Positions 24,010 through 31,444 of a stretch of 48,684 nucleotides of DNA are shown here, piece by piece (position 1 is the stretch's first letter; the number at the start of each line of letters is the position of its first letter). Position numbers and translations under genes: made by a program. Location: assembly GCA_041583135.1 (NCBI GenBank), contig JBFHGJ010000039.1:1-48684 (forward strand), written 5' to 3'. The notes under the pieces are model-generated. The model had not been told where the DNA came from, made no database searches, and saw only the letters and a list, made by a program, of their open reading frames with translations. Origin of the DNA: JABSOG01 sp041583135 (GTDB taxonomy: Bacteria > Pseudomonadota > Gammaproteobacteria > Enterobacterales > Alteromonadaceae).

Positions 24010-25374
24010 ATGGCTATTTTAACTGAACAAAACGCCAAACAACTGTTACAAAAAGTGCTGTCTTATTCCAAGGCAGATGAATGTCAATGTGCGCTTGACG
24101 GTACTTTGACGGGCAATATTCGCTATGCGCGCAATACAGTCACCACCGCTGGTGAAACCAGTGACGTCACCTTGACGGTGACCTCATCTTTTGGCAAGCG
24201 CACCGGTACCGCCAGTATTAATGAATTTGATGATGCTTCGCTGAAGAAGGTGGTTAAGCGCTCTGAGGAGTTGGCCAAGCTGACGCCTGAAGATCCTGAA
24301 TATATGCCGAATTTTGGCCCGCAAAAATACGGTAAGGCGATTAACTACTGGCAAAGTACCGCCGATGCTGGTCCTGAATACCGCGCTGAGGTCGCCAATG
24401 TCAGTATTAAAGAAGCACGCAGCAAAAACTTAGTGGCTTCGGGCTTTTTACAAGATACCGTGCAGTTTGTGGCGATGATGAACAACGCCGGGCTGTTTGC
24501 CTATAATCGCTCGACGGATATCGACTTTTCGGTCACGGTAAAAACTGAAGACGGCAAAGGGTCTGGCTGGATCTCGCGCAACTATGGTGATGCTAAGCAA
24601 CTCAACATTGCCAAGGCGTCAAAGATAGCTGGACAAAAAGCCCATGATTCGGCTAACGCCAAAGCGATGGAGCCGGGTAAGTACACCGTGATCTTAGAGC
24701 CTGCCGCTTCGGTGCAGTTGCTGCTGAATATGGTTGGCAATATGTCACAGCGCAGTGCTGACGAAGGCCGCAGCTTTTTGAGCTATCAGGCCAAAGAAGG
24801 GGAGCAGAATCCACCAAAAAATAAGCTTGGGATGAAGCTGTTCGACCAGCGCGTCAATATTTACTCTGATCCGTTTAATCCTGCGGCGCCGACTGCGCCA
24901 TTTGCCAATGACGGTAAGGCGGCAGAACGTACCGATTGGATCAAAAACGGCAAAGTGGTCAATATGTACAATTCGCCATTTTGGGCGAAGAAAACCGGCA
25001 GCGATTATGTGCCGATTGTGCGAAGTCGCGATCGCAATTCGTCACCTTTTATCATTATGGATGGTGGCAATGAGTCGTTGGAGGAAATGATCAAAAACAC
25101 CCGTAGAGGCATTTTGGTCACCCGTTTTTGGTATATTCGCCAGTTGGATCCGCAGTCTTTGATGTATACCGGGCTTACCCGCGACGGCACCTTTTATATT
25201 GAAAACGGCAAGATCAAATATCCGGTGAAAAACTTCCGTTTTAACGAAAGTCCAATCGTGATGCTCAACAACATTGAAGCCTTGGGTAAACCGGTGCGTA
25301 CTTCCGGCGGTTGTATTGTGCCGCCGATGAAGATCAGAGACTTTACCTTCTCAAGCACCTCTGATGCGGTTTAA
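24010..25374 (+). CDS. TldE/PmbA-family partner subunit, no signal peptide
   Basis: The protein has 454 residues, the usual length for TldE/PmbA. It has the family N-terminal domain (RYARNTVTTAGETSDVTLTVTSSFGKRTGTAS) and the C-terminal barrel (PGKYTVILEPAASVQLL, RRGILVTRFWYIRQLDPQSLMYTG), and ends with GGCIVPPMKIRDFTF. As in TldE, there is no HEXXXH motif, so it should be the non-catalytic partner that shapes the channel of the heterodimer. The ribosome binding site TAGAGG is strong. The start MAILTEQNAKQLL shows no Sec or Tat signal although its partner is exported; export as a folded complex by hitchhiking on the Tat signal of TldD is possible. Confidence 0.9.
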   Translation: MAILTEQNAKQLLQKVLSYSKADECQCALDGTLTGNIRYARNTVTTAGETSDVTLTVTSSFGKRTGTASINEFDDASLKKVVKRSEELAKLTPEDPEYMPNFGPQKYGKAINYWQSTADAGPEYRAEVANVSIKEARSKNLVASGFLQDTVQFVAMMNNAGLFAYNRSTDIDFSVTVKTEDGKGSGWISRNYGDAKQLNIAKASKIAGQKAHDSANAKAMEPGKYTVILEPAASVQLLLNMVGNMSQRSADEGRSFLSYQAKEGEQNPPKNKLGMKLFDQRVNIYSDPFNPAAPTAPFANDGKAAERTDWIKNGKVVNMYNSPFWAKKTGSDYVPIVRSRDRNSSPFIIMDGGNESLEEMIKNTRRGILVTRFWYIRQLDPQSLMYTGLTRDGTFYIENGKIKYPVKNFRFNESPIVMLNNIEALGKPVRTSGGCIVPPMKIRDFTFSSTSDAV

Positions 25375-25407
25375 CGGATGCGACTGAGTAAATTAAGGTA
25401 AGTTGCA

Positions 25408-26109
25408 GTGGAACGTCGTCGCTTTATACTTGGCTTATCGGCCTTGGCTGCCAGCAAAGGCTTGATGTCTTTTGGCAGCTTCGCGCAAAGCGGCGACGTC
25501 GATTTTTACTTTACTCGGTTAAGCTATGAGTCAGGCGACTGGGAAGTTGATGAGCGTATGCCGGCCAATATGCTTAACTCCCTGATTGAATACACCACCA
25601 TTAAAGTCGATTTGAAAGAACGAATTGTGCCTTTGGCCGATCCGGCGATGCTCAATGCACCATTTTGCTATTTGGCCGGGCATCGGCTGGTGGAGTTTAA
25701 TGCCCAAGAGCGTGAAAACTTTGAGCGTTACGTCAAAAATGGTGGTTTTGTGTTTGTCGATGATTGCAACCATGATATCGATGGCTTATTTGCCCGTTCA
25801 TTTGAGCGCCAAATGGCCGAGATATTTGGCCAAAATGCACTCAAGAAAATTGCCAACGACCATCCCATTTATTCCTCCTTCTTTCAATTTGACGGTCCGC
25901 CGAATACCTCTGTCGAGCTTAATGGCTGGGGAGATGATTTGGTACATAACTACTTAAAAGCGATAGAAATAGACGGCCGTATCGGGGTTTTATACTCCAA
26001 CAAGGATTATGGTTGCGAATGGGACTATGACTTTAGAAACAAACGCTGGCTAAGTGAAGACAACACCAAATTTGCCGTCAACATCGTGGTCTACGCCATG
26101 ACCACATAG
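25408..26109 (+). CDS. DUF4159 protein with Tat-type signal
   Basis: The protein has 233 residues and starts at a GTG at 25408 with AAGG about 10 bases upstream. MERRRFILGLSALAASKGLM is a twin-arginine signal peptide, cleaved near SFA-QS. The mature part matches the DUF4159 pattern: FYFTRLSYESGDWEVD, ITTIKVDL-like, FCYLAGHRLVEF, YVKNGGFVFVDDCNHD and WDYDFRNKRW. DUF4159 has a class I amidotransferase-like fold and is often encoded beside MoxR/DUF58 genes; no biochemical role is established to my knowledge. Here it bridges the TldD/E pair and the MoxR block. It follows the TldE-like gene by 33 bases and is followed by a 224-base repeat-filled gap. Confidence 0.88.
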   Translation: MERRRFILGLSALAASKGLMSFGSFAQSGDVDFYFTRLSYESGDWEVDERMPANMLNSLIEYTTIKVDLKERIVPLADPAMLNAPFCYLAGHRLVEFNAQERENFERYVKNGGFVFVDDCNHDIDGLFARSFERQMAEIFGQNALKKIANDHPIYSSFFQFDGPPNTSVELNGWGDDLVHNYLKAIEIDGRIGVLYSNKDYGCEWDYDFRNKRWLSEDNTKFAVNIVVYAMTT

Positions 26110-26112
26110 CAA

Positions 26113-26336
26113 CCAAGGTGTCAGACACCAAAATTATAGGGACGTAAAAGTAGTTTAGGTGTCAGACACTAAATTTAGCGGGACAAAAAGTGCAGCAGCG
26201 CAGCAGTGCGGTATAGGTGAAACACATCCCAAGGTGTCAGACACTAAAATTATAGGGACGTAAAAGTAGTTTAGGTGTCTGACACTAAAATTAGTGGGAC
26301 AAAAAGCGCAGCAGTGCGGTATAAGGTGAAAACATG
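26113..26336. repeat. Imperfect 116-bp tandem repeat containing four palindromes
   Basis: Copy 1 (about 26113-26228) and copy 2 (about 26229-26336) align along their length with a few substitutions and a short deletion. Each contains two GTGTCAGACAC-type palindromes: 26118-26128, 26159-26169, 26234-26244 and 26275-26285, the last with a central T. Both share TATAGGGACGTAAAAGTAG and a GTGCGGTATA block. Copy 2 ends in AAGGTGAAAAC directly before the moxR ATG, so the moxR ribosome binding site is part of the repeat. The gap interrupts an otherwise tightly packed cluster. Confidence 0.85.
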
Positions 26337-27335
26337 CAGTTGGATGAACAAGAGATAAGCCTAAAGCTGGCAAAGTTGGGCCAAGTAAAAAGTGAGATGG
26401 CCAAGGTCATTGTCGGCCAAACCGAGGTGGTTGAGCAGCTATTGATCTGTATGCTTGCTGGTGGTCATTGTTTGCTTGAAGGTGTGCCCGGCCTTGCTAA
26501 AACGCTGATGGTCAGTACCTTGGCAAGAACGTTAACGCTTGATTTTCATCGCGTGCAGTTTACGCCCGACCTGATGCCGAGCGATATCATTGGTACCGAG
26601 ATCTTAGAGCAGGATCACACTACAGGTAAGCGTTTTTTTAAATTCCAGCAAGGTCCGGTATTTTCCAATATCCTATTGGCCGATGAGATCAATCGTACAC
26701 CACCAAAAACTCAAGCGGCGCTGCTTGAGGCGATGCAAGAAAAAAAGATCAGCTACGGCGGCACCAGTTATGATTTGCCTAAGCCGTTTTTTGTGCTGGC
26801 AACGCAAAATCCGGTAGAGCAAGCGGGGACTTATCCATTACCCGAAGCGCAGCTTGATCGCTTCTTGATGTTTGTTCAGGTTGCCTATCCCAGCAAGGAA
26901 GAAGAAGTGGAGATTTTGCAAAGAACCACAGGCAGTTATACCGCTGAGCTGACTGAAGTGCTCGGTAGCGCGGATATTATTGAGCTGCAAAAGTTGGTGC
27001 GCATGGTTGAACTGGCGCCTGCACTACTTGGCTATATTGCCGATCTTGCCAGAGCGTCAAGGTTGGATGAGCCGCAAAGCGAGTTGGTTAAGCGTTATGT
27101 GCGCTGGGGAGCTGGCCCAAGAGCAGGACAGGCACTGGCATTGTGTGCCAAAGCGCGGGCAATTTTAGATGGTCGATTTGCCGTCAGTGTGGAGGATGTT
27201 AAAGCCGTGAGCTTTGGCATATTACGCCATCGTATTTTGCTCAACTTTCATGCTCAGGCCGACAACATTACGCCGGATGATGTCATTCAAGACATGCTCT
27301 TGACGGTTAAAGCGCCACAAAGCCCGCTAGGTTAG
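26334..27335 (+). CDS. MoxR-family AAA+ ATPase
   Basis: The protein has 333 residues. Walker A is GVPGLAKT (50-57) in LLEGVPGLAKTLMVSTLA, Walker B is NILLADEINRTPP (about 112-124), and ATQNPVEQAGTYPLPEAQLDRFL is the sensor/arginine segment diagnostic of MoxR. A C-terminal lid (about 225-320) completes the fold. MoxR ATPases act as chaperones for maturation or metal insertion, usually together with vWA or DUF58 proteins encoded next door, as here. The ribosome binding site AAGGTG lies inside the upstream repeat. Only 8 bases separate it from the DUF58 gene, and the four genes behind it overlap or nearly touch. Confidence 0.95.
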   Translation: MQLDEQEISLKLAKLGQVKSEMAKVIVGQTEVVEQLLICMLAGGHCLLEGVPGLAKTLMVSTLARTLTLDFHRVQFTPDLMPSDIIGTEILEQDHTTGKRFFKFQQGPVFSNILLADEINRTPPKTQAALLEAMQEKKISYGGTSYDLPKPFFVLATQNPVEQAGTYPLPEAQLDRFLMFVQVAYPSKEEEVEILQRTTGSYTAELTEVLGSADIIELQKLVRMVELAPALLGYIADLARASRLDEPQSELVKRYVRWGAGPRAGQALALCAKARAILDGRFAVSVEDVKAVSFGILRHRILLNFHAQADNITPDDVIQDMLLTVKAPQSPLG

Positions 27336-27343
27336 CCTCCGTT

Positions 27344-28237
27344 ATGGAATCGATGATTGACCCTGCCGTCCTTGCTCGGGTGAAAGACTTACCCTTGCTG
27401 GCCCGAAGCGTTGCCGAGGGCTTTTTGTATGGTCAACAGCAGAGCATTTTACGTGGCACCGGTATGGAGTTCAGTCAATATCGCAGTTATGAACCCGGAG
27501 ATGAGTTAGGCCGCATCGACTGGAAACTGTTTGCTCGTAGCGACCGCTATTATGTTCGTGAGGCAGAAAAAGAAAGTGAAACCAACGTCTTTTTGCTGCT
27601 CGACACCACAGGCTCAATGTCTTTACAGTCTCACAATGGACCTTGGAATAAGCTCGACTATGGTAAGGCCTTAGTGGCTACTCTTGCCTATTTGGCTGAG
27701 CGTCAAGGTGATAATGTTGCCCTATTGAATTTGGCGCAAGGAGCTGAAGATTTTCTTGCGCCAAGTAAAGGCCAGCGTCATTTTCACCGACTGCTGGCGC
27801 AATTGGCAGGCTTCAAAAGCGCTGGTGGCTTTGCCGATATCAAGTGGCTAAACAGCTTTATCGCCAGCTTGAGCAAACCGTCGTTGGTGATTGTGGTGAG
27901 CGACTTTTATCAGCGCAATGATGAGCTGATGACATTCATCAAAGCCATTAATGTTGGACGCGGTGAGCTGGCCACCATTGCCTTAGAGTGTGATGATGAG
28001 CTGGATTTTCCCTATCAAGGCCCGATACGCTTTAAAGATTTAGAAAGCGGAGAAGAACTATTGGCACCGGCTAAGCAGGTTAAAGATCATTATTTGCAGG
28101 CGTTGCTTCACTATCGTGCCGAGTTGAAGGCTGACCTGTTAGGCTTAGGGGTGGCACATTATCCGATGAATATCGATAAACCGATGGATATGGCGCTGTT
28201 TCATTACCTATCACACCGCCAAGCGTTGGGTGTTTGA
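27344..28237 (+). CDS. DUF58 protein (vWA-like)
   Basis: The protein has 297 residues. The DUF58 core motif reads QYRSYEPGDELGRIDWKLFA (about 45-64), followed by YVREAEKESE. A vWA-like MIDAS, LLLDTTGSMS, has Asp87, Thr89 and Ser91. SLVIVVSDFY near 190 is a second vWA strand. These proteins are partners of MoxR ATPases and bind metal-dependent ligands. No transmembrane helix is seen, so it should work at the cytoplasmic side. It is co-transcribed with moxR and overlaps the BatA-like gene by 4 bases (GTTTGAGTATG region), indicating translational coupling. Confidence 0.93.
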   Translation: MESMIDPAVLARVKDLPLLARSVAEGFLYGQQQSILRGTGMEFSQYRSYEPGDELGRIDWKLFARSDRYYVREAEKESETNVFLLLDTTGSMSLQSHNGPWNKLDYGKALVATLAYLAERQGDNVALLNLAQGAEDFLAPSKGQRHFHRLLAQLAGFKSAGGFADIKWLNSFIASLSKPSLVIVVSDFYQRNDELMTFIKAINVGRGELATIALECDDELDFPYQGPIRFKDLESGEELLAPAKQVKDHYLQALLHYRAELKADLLGLGVAHYPMNIDKPMDMALFHYLSHRQALGV

Positions 28238-29277
28238 GTATGGGCCTGTTATCGACAATTGCTTTGTGGGGGTTGTTGGCTTTAGCCATACCCGTGCTTA
28301 TTCACCTCGTCAATCCCGGCAAAGGCAAACTGGTTTGGGTTGGCGACATTAAGCTGTTAAAGGGCGTCAAAAACAATCGCGTAAACGAACTGAAGATCAA
28401 ACGTTGGTTGTTGCTACTGGTTCGACTACTCATCTTAACGCTGTTGGTCTTACTGATGGCCAAGCCTTATATTTATGGCCAACTCAAGCTCTTTGGCGGA
28501 AAAACCATTTTGGTCAGTGAGGATTGGCTAACCGCGAGTGACGCCAAACAGCGCGAAAGCCTCGGTGATTATCACGTTCTTTCACCAAACCATGTGTGGC
28601 AGCAATTGGCGATGTGGCATCAAAAGACCGAATACAGCACCCAATTTGATGTTTATGCTTTTGATTGTATCGATAGTTTTGAAAGTGCAGTAAAGCCGCA
28701 ATTTAACCGCCCAATCAATTGGTATTTAACACCCTGTTCAAACAAGCCCGTTGCCGGCTCTAGCAAAACGCTTACTTTGATTGCCGACACGCCGGACAAA
28801 AGGCTATTGGCAGCGCTCAATGCCATCAAGGTCCATGCCATGCCAATGTTAAAGGTGCAAGTGGTTGCTCGGCAAAATGAGTTAAATGGGGCGTCGGATT
28901 GGTATATTTATCAAAACGAACAAAAGCTCGAAGTGTCACTACTAGAGCAGGTTGCCAAAGGGCGTATTTTGTTCGTTGTTGGTGGCGAGGGAGAAACCAA
29001 ACCATGGGGTGAGGGGTCGATTGTCCCCTTTAGTCTTGAAGGTGCGCACTCTGGCGCTTTTCCTGAACTACTGCTCAGCGTTCTTAACCAACACTTACCC
29101 TTTTCGCAGCGCGTTGGTGAGCTGTCACTTGGCGATGCGCAGTTGCAAATTACGCCGGGAGAGGACGCCACCGCTGAGCAAAAAGTGGCAGTTGAGCGGT
29201 ATTTGATTTATTTGTTGTTGATCTTGTGGCTGATTGAACGCTTTATCGCCGAGCGTAGGGATAGGGTTTATGATTAG
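28234..29277 (+). CDS. BatA-domain membrane protein
   Basis: The protein has 347 residues. The N-terminus shows the BatA motif: a first helix (LLSTIALWGLLALAIPVLIHLV), then NPGKGKLVWVGDIKLLKGVK and a second helix (IKRWLLLLVRLLILTLLVLLMAKP, about 54-78). A long extracytoplasmic or cytoplasmic domain of about 230 residues follows without a clear vWA MIDAS, then a final helix (YLIYLLLILWLIERF) and a basic tail. In MoxR clusters such proteins receive the vWA/DUF58 partner at the membrane. It overlaps the gene before by 4 bases and the gene after by 8. Confidence 0.85.
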   Translation: MSMGLLSTIALWGLLALAIPVLIHLVNPGKGKLVWVGDIKLLKGVKNNRVNELKIKRWLLLLVRLLILTLLVLLMAKPYIYGQLKLFGGKTILVSEDWLTASDAKQRESLGDYHVLSPNHVWQQLAMWHQKTEYSTQFDVYAFDCIDSFESAVKPQFNRPINWYLTPCSNKPVAGSSKTLTLIADTPDKRLLAALNAIKVHAMPMLKVQVVARQNELNGASDWYIYQNEQKLEVSLLEQVAKGRILFVVGGEGETKPWGEGSIVPFSLEGAHSGAFPELLLSVLNQHLPFSQRVGELSLGDAQLQITPGEDATAEQKVAVERYLIYLLLILWLIERFIAERRDRVYD

Positions 29278-31444
29278 CCATGCGCAAGGCATCTTGGCGC
29301 GTTATGCCAAACTCGGTTTACAAGGGCTGTTGATTGAAAGGTTGTGTCTGTTTGCAGCCATTACACTGTGTTTTATTGCGTTGTCGCGCAGCGTACCGTC
29401 GCTTATTTGGCTGTGGCTCAGTTGCGCCGCCGGGTTAATTGTGTGGCAGGTCATTTGGCCTTTGTGGTATCGGGCTGGGCAATATCGTCCGTTAGCCATA
29501 GCGGAGCATTTTAACAGTCAAATCGGTATGCTTGAGCACAGTGCCCATTTGCTGTTGAGTGATGCTGAACTCAATGTGTTGCAGCGAATACAGCGAGAAA
29601 AAATCGCCAAGGTAATGGTCACGGCCGAGCAACAGGGGCTGCTGAAGCAGGCAATGCCGAGTATTCGTTATAAAAAAGCACTTTTATGGCTTGCTGCCGG
29701 CATTGCTTTACTGTTGTCTCACGCTTGGTTTGAACATCAACAGCGTTTTGTCGTCGAGTCTCCTGACAGGCTCGAACAACAGCAGCCTTTGGCGCTTTTA
29801 TCCATGAGCATTGAGGTTTTTCCGCCTCGCTATACCGGGTTGTCGCCACAAACCCATACTAAGGCAGATATCCAAGTGGTTGAAGGCGCCAAGGTGCGTT
29901 GGCATTTGCGTTTTTCTGACAACAGCAAGCGCTACCGCATCATGCTTGGCGACAAAGCTTTGGAGTTGGCTTATCAAGGGGATGACCAAAGCTTTGTTGC
30001 CGAAAAAGTCGTCGATACGACGGGTTTATACAGCATTGCCTCAGACGGTCAGCAACTACCCGGCATATATTCGTTGTCGGTGATTAAAGACAAAAGTCCT
30101 AAGGTGCGATTGCTTGAACCTCGACAGTCTTTTATTGAAATCGAAAAATCCGGTAGCACCGAGTTTACCGTCAAAGCGACAGTTGAAGAAGACTATGGCG
30201 TTAAACAGGTGCAGATCTTAGCTTCACTGGCAAAAGGATCCGGCGAGGCGGTTAAATTTCGTGACAGCCGCTTTGAATTTGACAAAGTGTCGCTTGAGCA
30301 GACGAAAACCATTTACCATAAGCATTGGGATCTTAAATCTCTTGGTATGGAAAGCGGCGATGAGATTTATTTCACTGTCATCGCAACAGACAATAAGCCC
30401 GGCGGCGGCCAGCAAGGTCGCTCGAATACCGTGATTGTGAGGTGGCTTGATGATGAGCCGGAAATCGTCTTGGCCGATGGCGTGCAACTTAACTATATGC
30501 CTGAATATTATCGCTCCCAGCGTCAGATCATCATTGAAACCGAGCAACTCATTGCCGATAAATCCAGTCTTGAAGTGGTCAGGTTCAATCAGTTGTCGGT
30601 TGAACTGGGTCAGGCTCAAGGAGACTTGAAGTTACGCTATGGTCAATATCTGGGTAATGAATCGGAATTTGAACCTACTGGCGCCAACACACAGCACGAA
30701 GATGAGCATGAACACCAACAGGGAGAAGAAAAGGACGAGCCTTTTATCGCCTCGCAAGAGCAAGTACTTGAGCGTTTTACCCATCACCATGAAGACGTAC
30801 TCATTGGTGAAACTTCGATTCACAATCCCCGCTCGATGATGAAAAAAGCACTGGGTAACATGTGGCAAGCGGAGCTGCACCTGCTTTTAAGCGAACCACA
30901 AAAAGCGCTTCCTTTTGCGCGGGAGGCCGACCGTTACCTTAAACTCGCCAAACAGGCCCAGCGGATATATGTGAAAAGGTTAGGGTTTGAGCCGCCGCCG
31001 GTGTCTTTAGAGCGTAGGTTGACAGGAGAGTTGAAAGACATTCCAAAGCGTAAAGTGGAGCAAACCGAGGTTAGACTTGATGATAAAGCGCAAGTGGTAT
31101 TTCGTCAGGGATTTCGAGTGCTTAGCGAACTTTCGCTACAAGATACGCTGACCTCTGAGCAACGGCAAAGTCTGGAAAAAGCCAAAAGTACCTTAACCGA
31201 GATGGCCAACAAGCGGCCTGGGCTTATTCGCTATGCCGCTATTGCCCAACGCATTTTGACCAGCAATGCCACTGCGCTCAGTCAGTGTGAAAATTGTGCC
31301 GCTCAGCTACAACAAAAGCTTTGGCAATTGCTCGATAGTAGTCGTGGTATGCCCAATCAGGGTTGGCAGCCCTACTTCGACGAAGACGCCATGGCAAAAC
31401 AGTATCTACAGCAGGTAGAAATATTGAATGGGGCTGCTCAATGA
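29270..31444 (+). CDS. Large membrane protein, DUF4175-like
   Basis: I use the ATG at 29270, which overlaps the previous stop codon (ATGATTAG) and has AGGGATAGGG upstream; an earlier start would overlap more. The product has 724 residues. Two N-terminal helices (ERLCLFAAITLCFIALSRSV and LIWLWLSCAAGLIVWQVIW) and a third near 140 (KALLWLAAGIALLLSHAWF) precede an Ig-like region (SIEVFPPRYTGLSPQTH; KSPKVRLLEPRQSF). A His/Glu-rich low-complexity stretch lies around 475-495 (EDEHEHQQGEEKDE), followed by long helices with a tetratrico-like heptad character. The layout resembles DUF4175 proteins found in MoxR clusters. The function is unknown. Confidence 0.8.
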   Translation: MISHAQGILARYAKLGLQGLLIERLCLFAAITLCFIALSRSVPSLIWLWLSCAAGLIVWQVIWPLWYRAGQYRPLAIAEHFNSQIGMLEHSAHLLLSDAELNVLQRIQREKIAKVMVTAEQQGLLKQAMPSIRYKKALLWLAAGIALLLSHAWFEHQQRFVVESPDRLEQQQPLALLSMSIEVFPPRYTGLSPQTHTKADIQVVEGAKVRWHLRFSDNSKRYRIMLGDKALELAYQGDDQSFVAEKVVDTTGLYSIASDGQQLPGIYSLSVIKDKSPKVRLLEPRQSFIEIEKSGSTEFTVKATVEEDYGVKQVQILASLAKGSGEAVKFRDSRFEFDKVSLEQTKTIYHKHWDLKSLGMESGDEIYFTVIATDNKPGGGQQGRSNTVIVRWLDDEPEIVLADGVQLNYMPEYYRSQRQIIIETEQLIADKSSLEVVRFNQLSVELGQAQGDLKLRYGQYLGNESEFEPTGANTQHEDEHEHQQGEEKDEPFIASQEQVLERFTHHHEDVLIGETSIHNPRSMMKKALGNMWQAELHLLLSEPQKALPFAREADRYLKLAKQAQRIYVKRLGFEPPPVSLERRLTGELKDIPKRKVEQTEVRLDDKAQVVFRQGFRVLSELSLQDTLTSEQRQSLEKAKSTLTEMANKRPGLIRYAAIAQRILTSNATALSQCENCAAQLQQKLWQLLDSSRGMPNQGWQPYFDEDAMAKQYLQQVEILNGAAQ

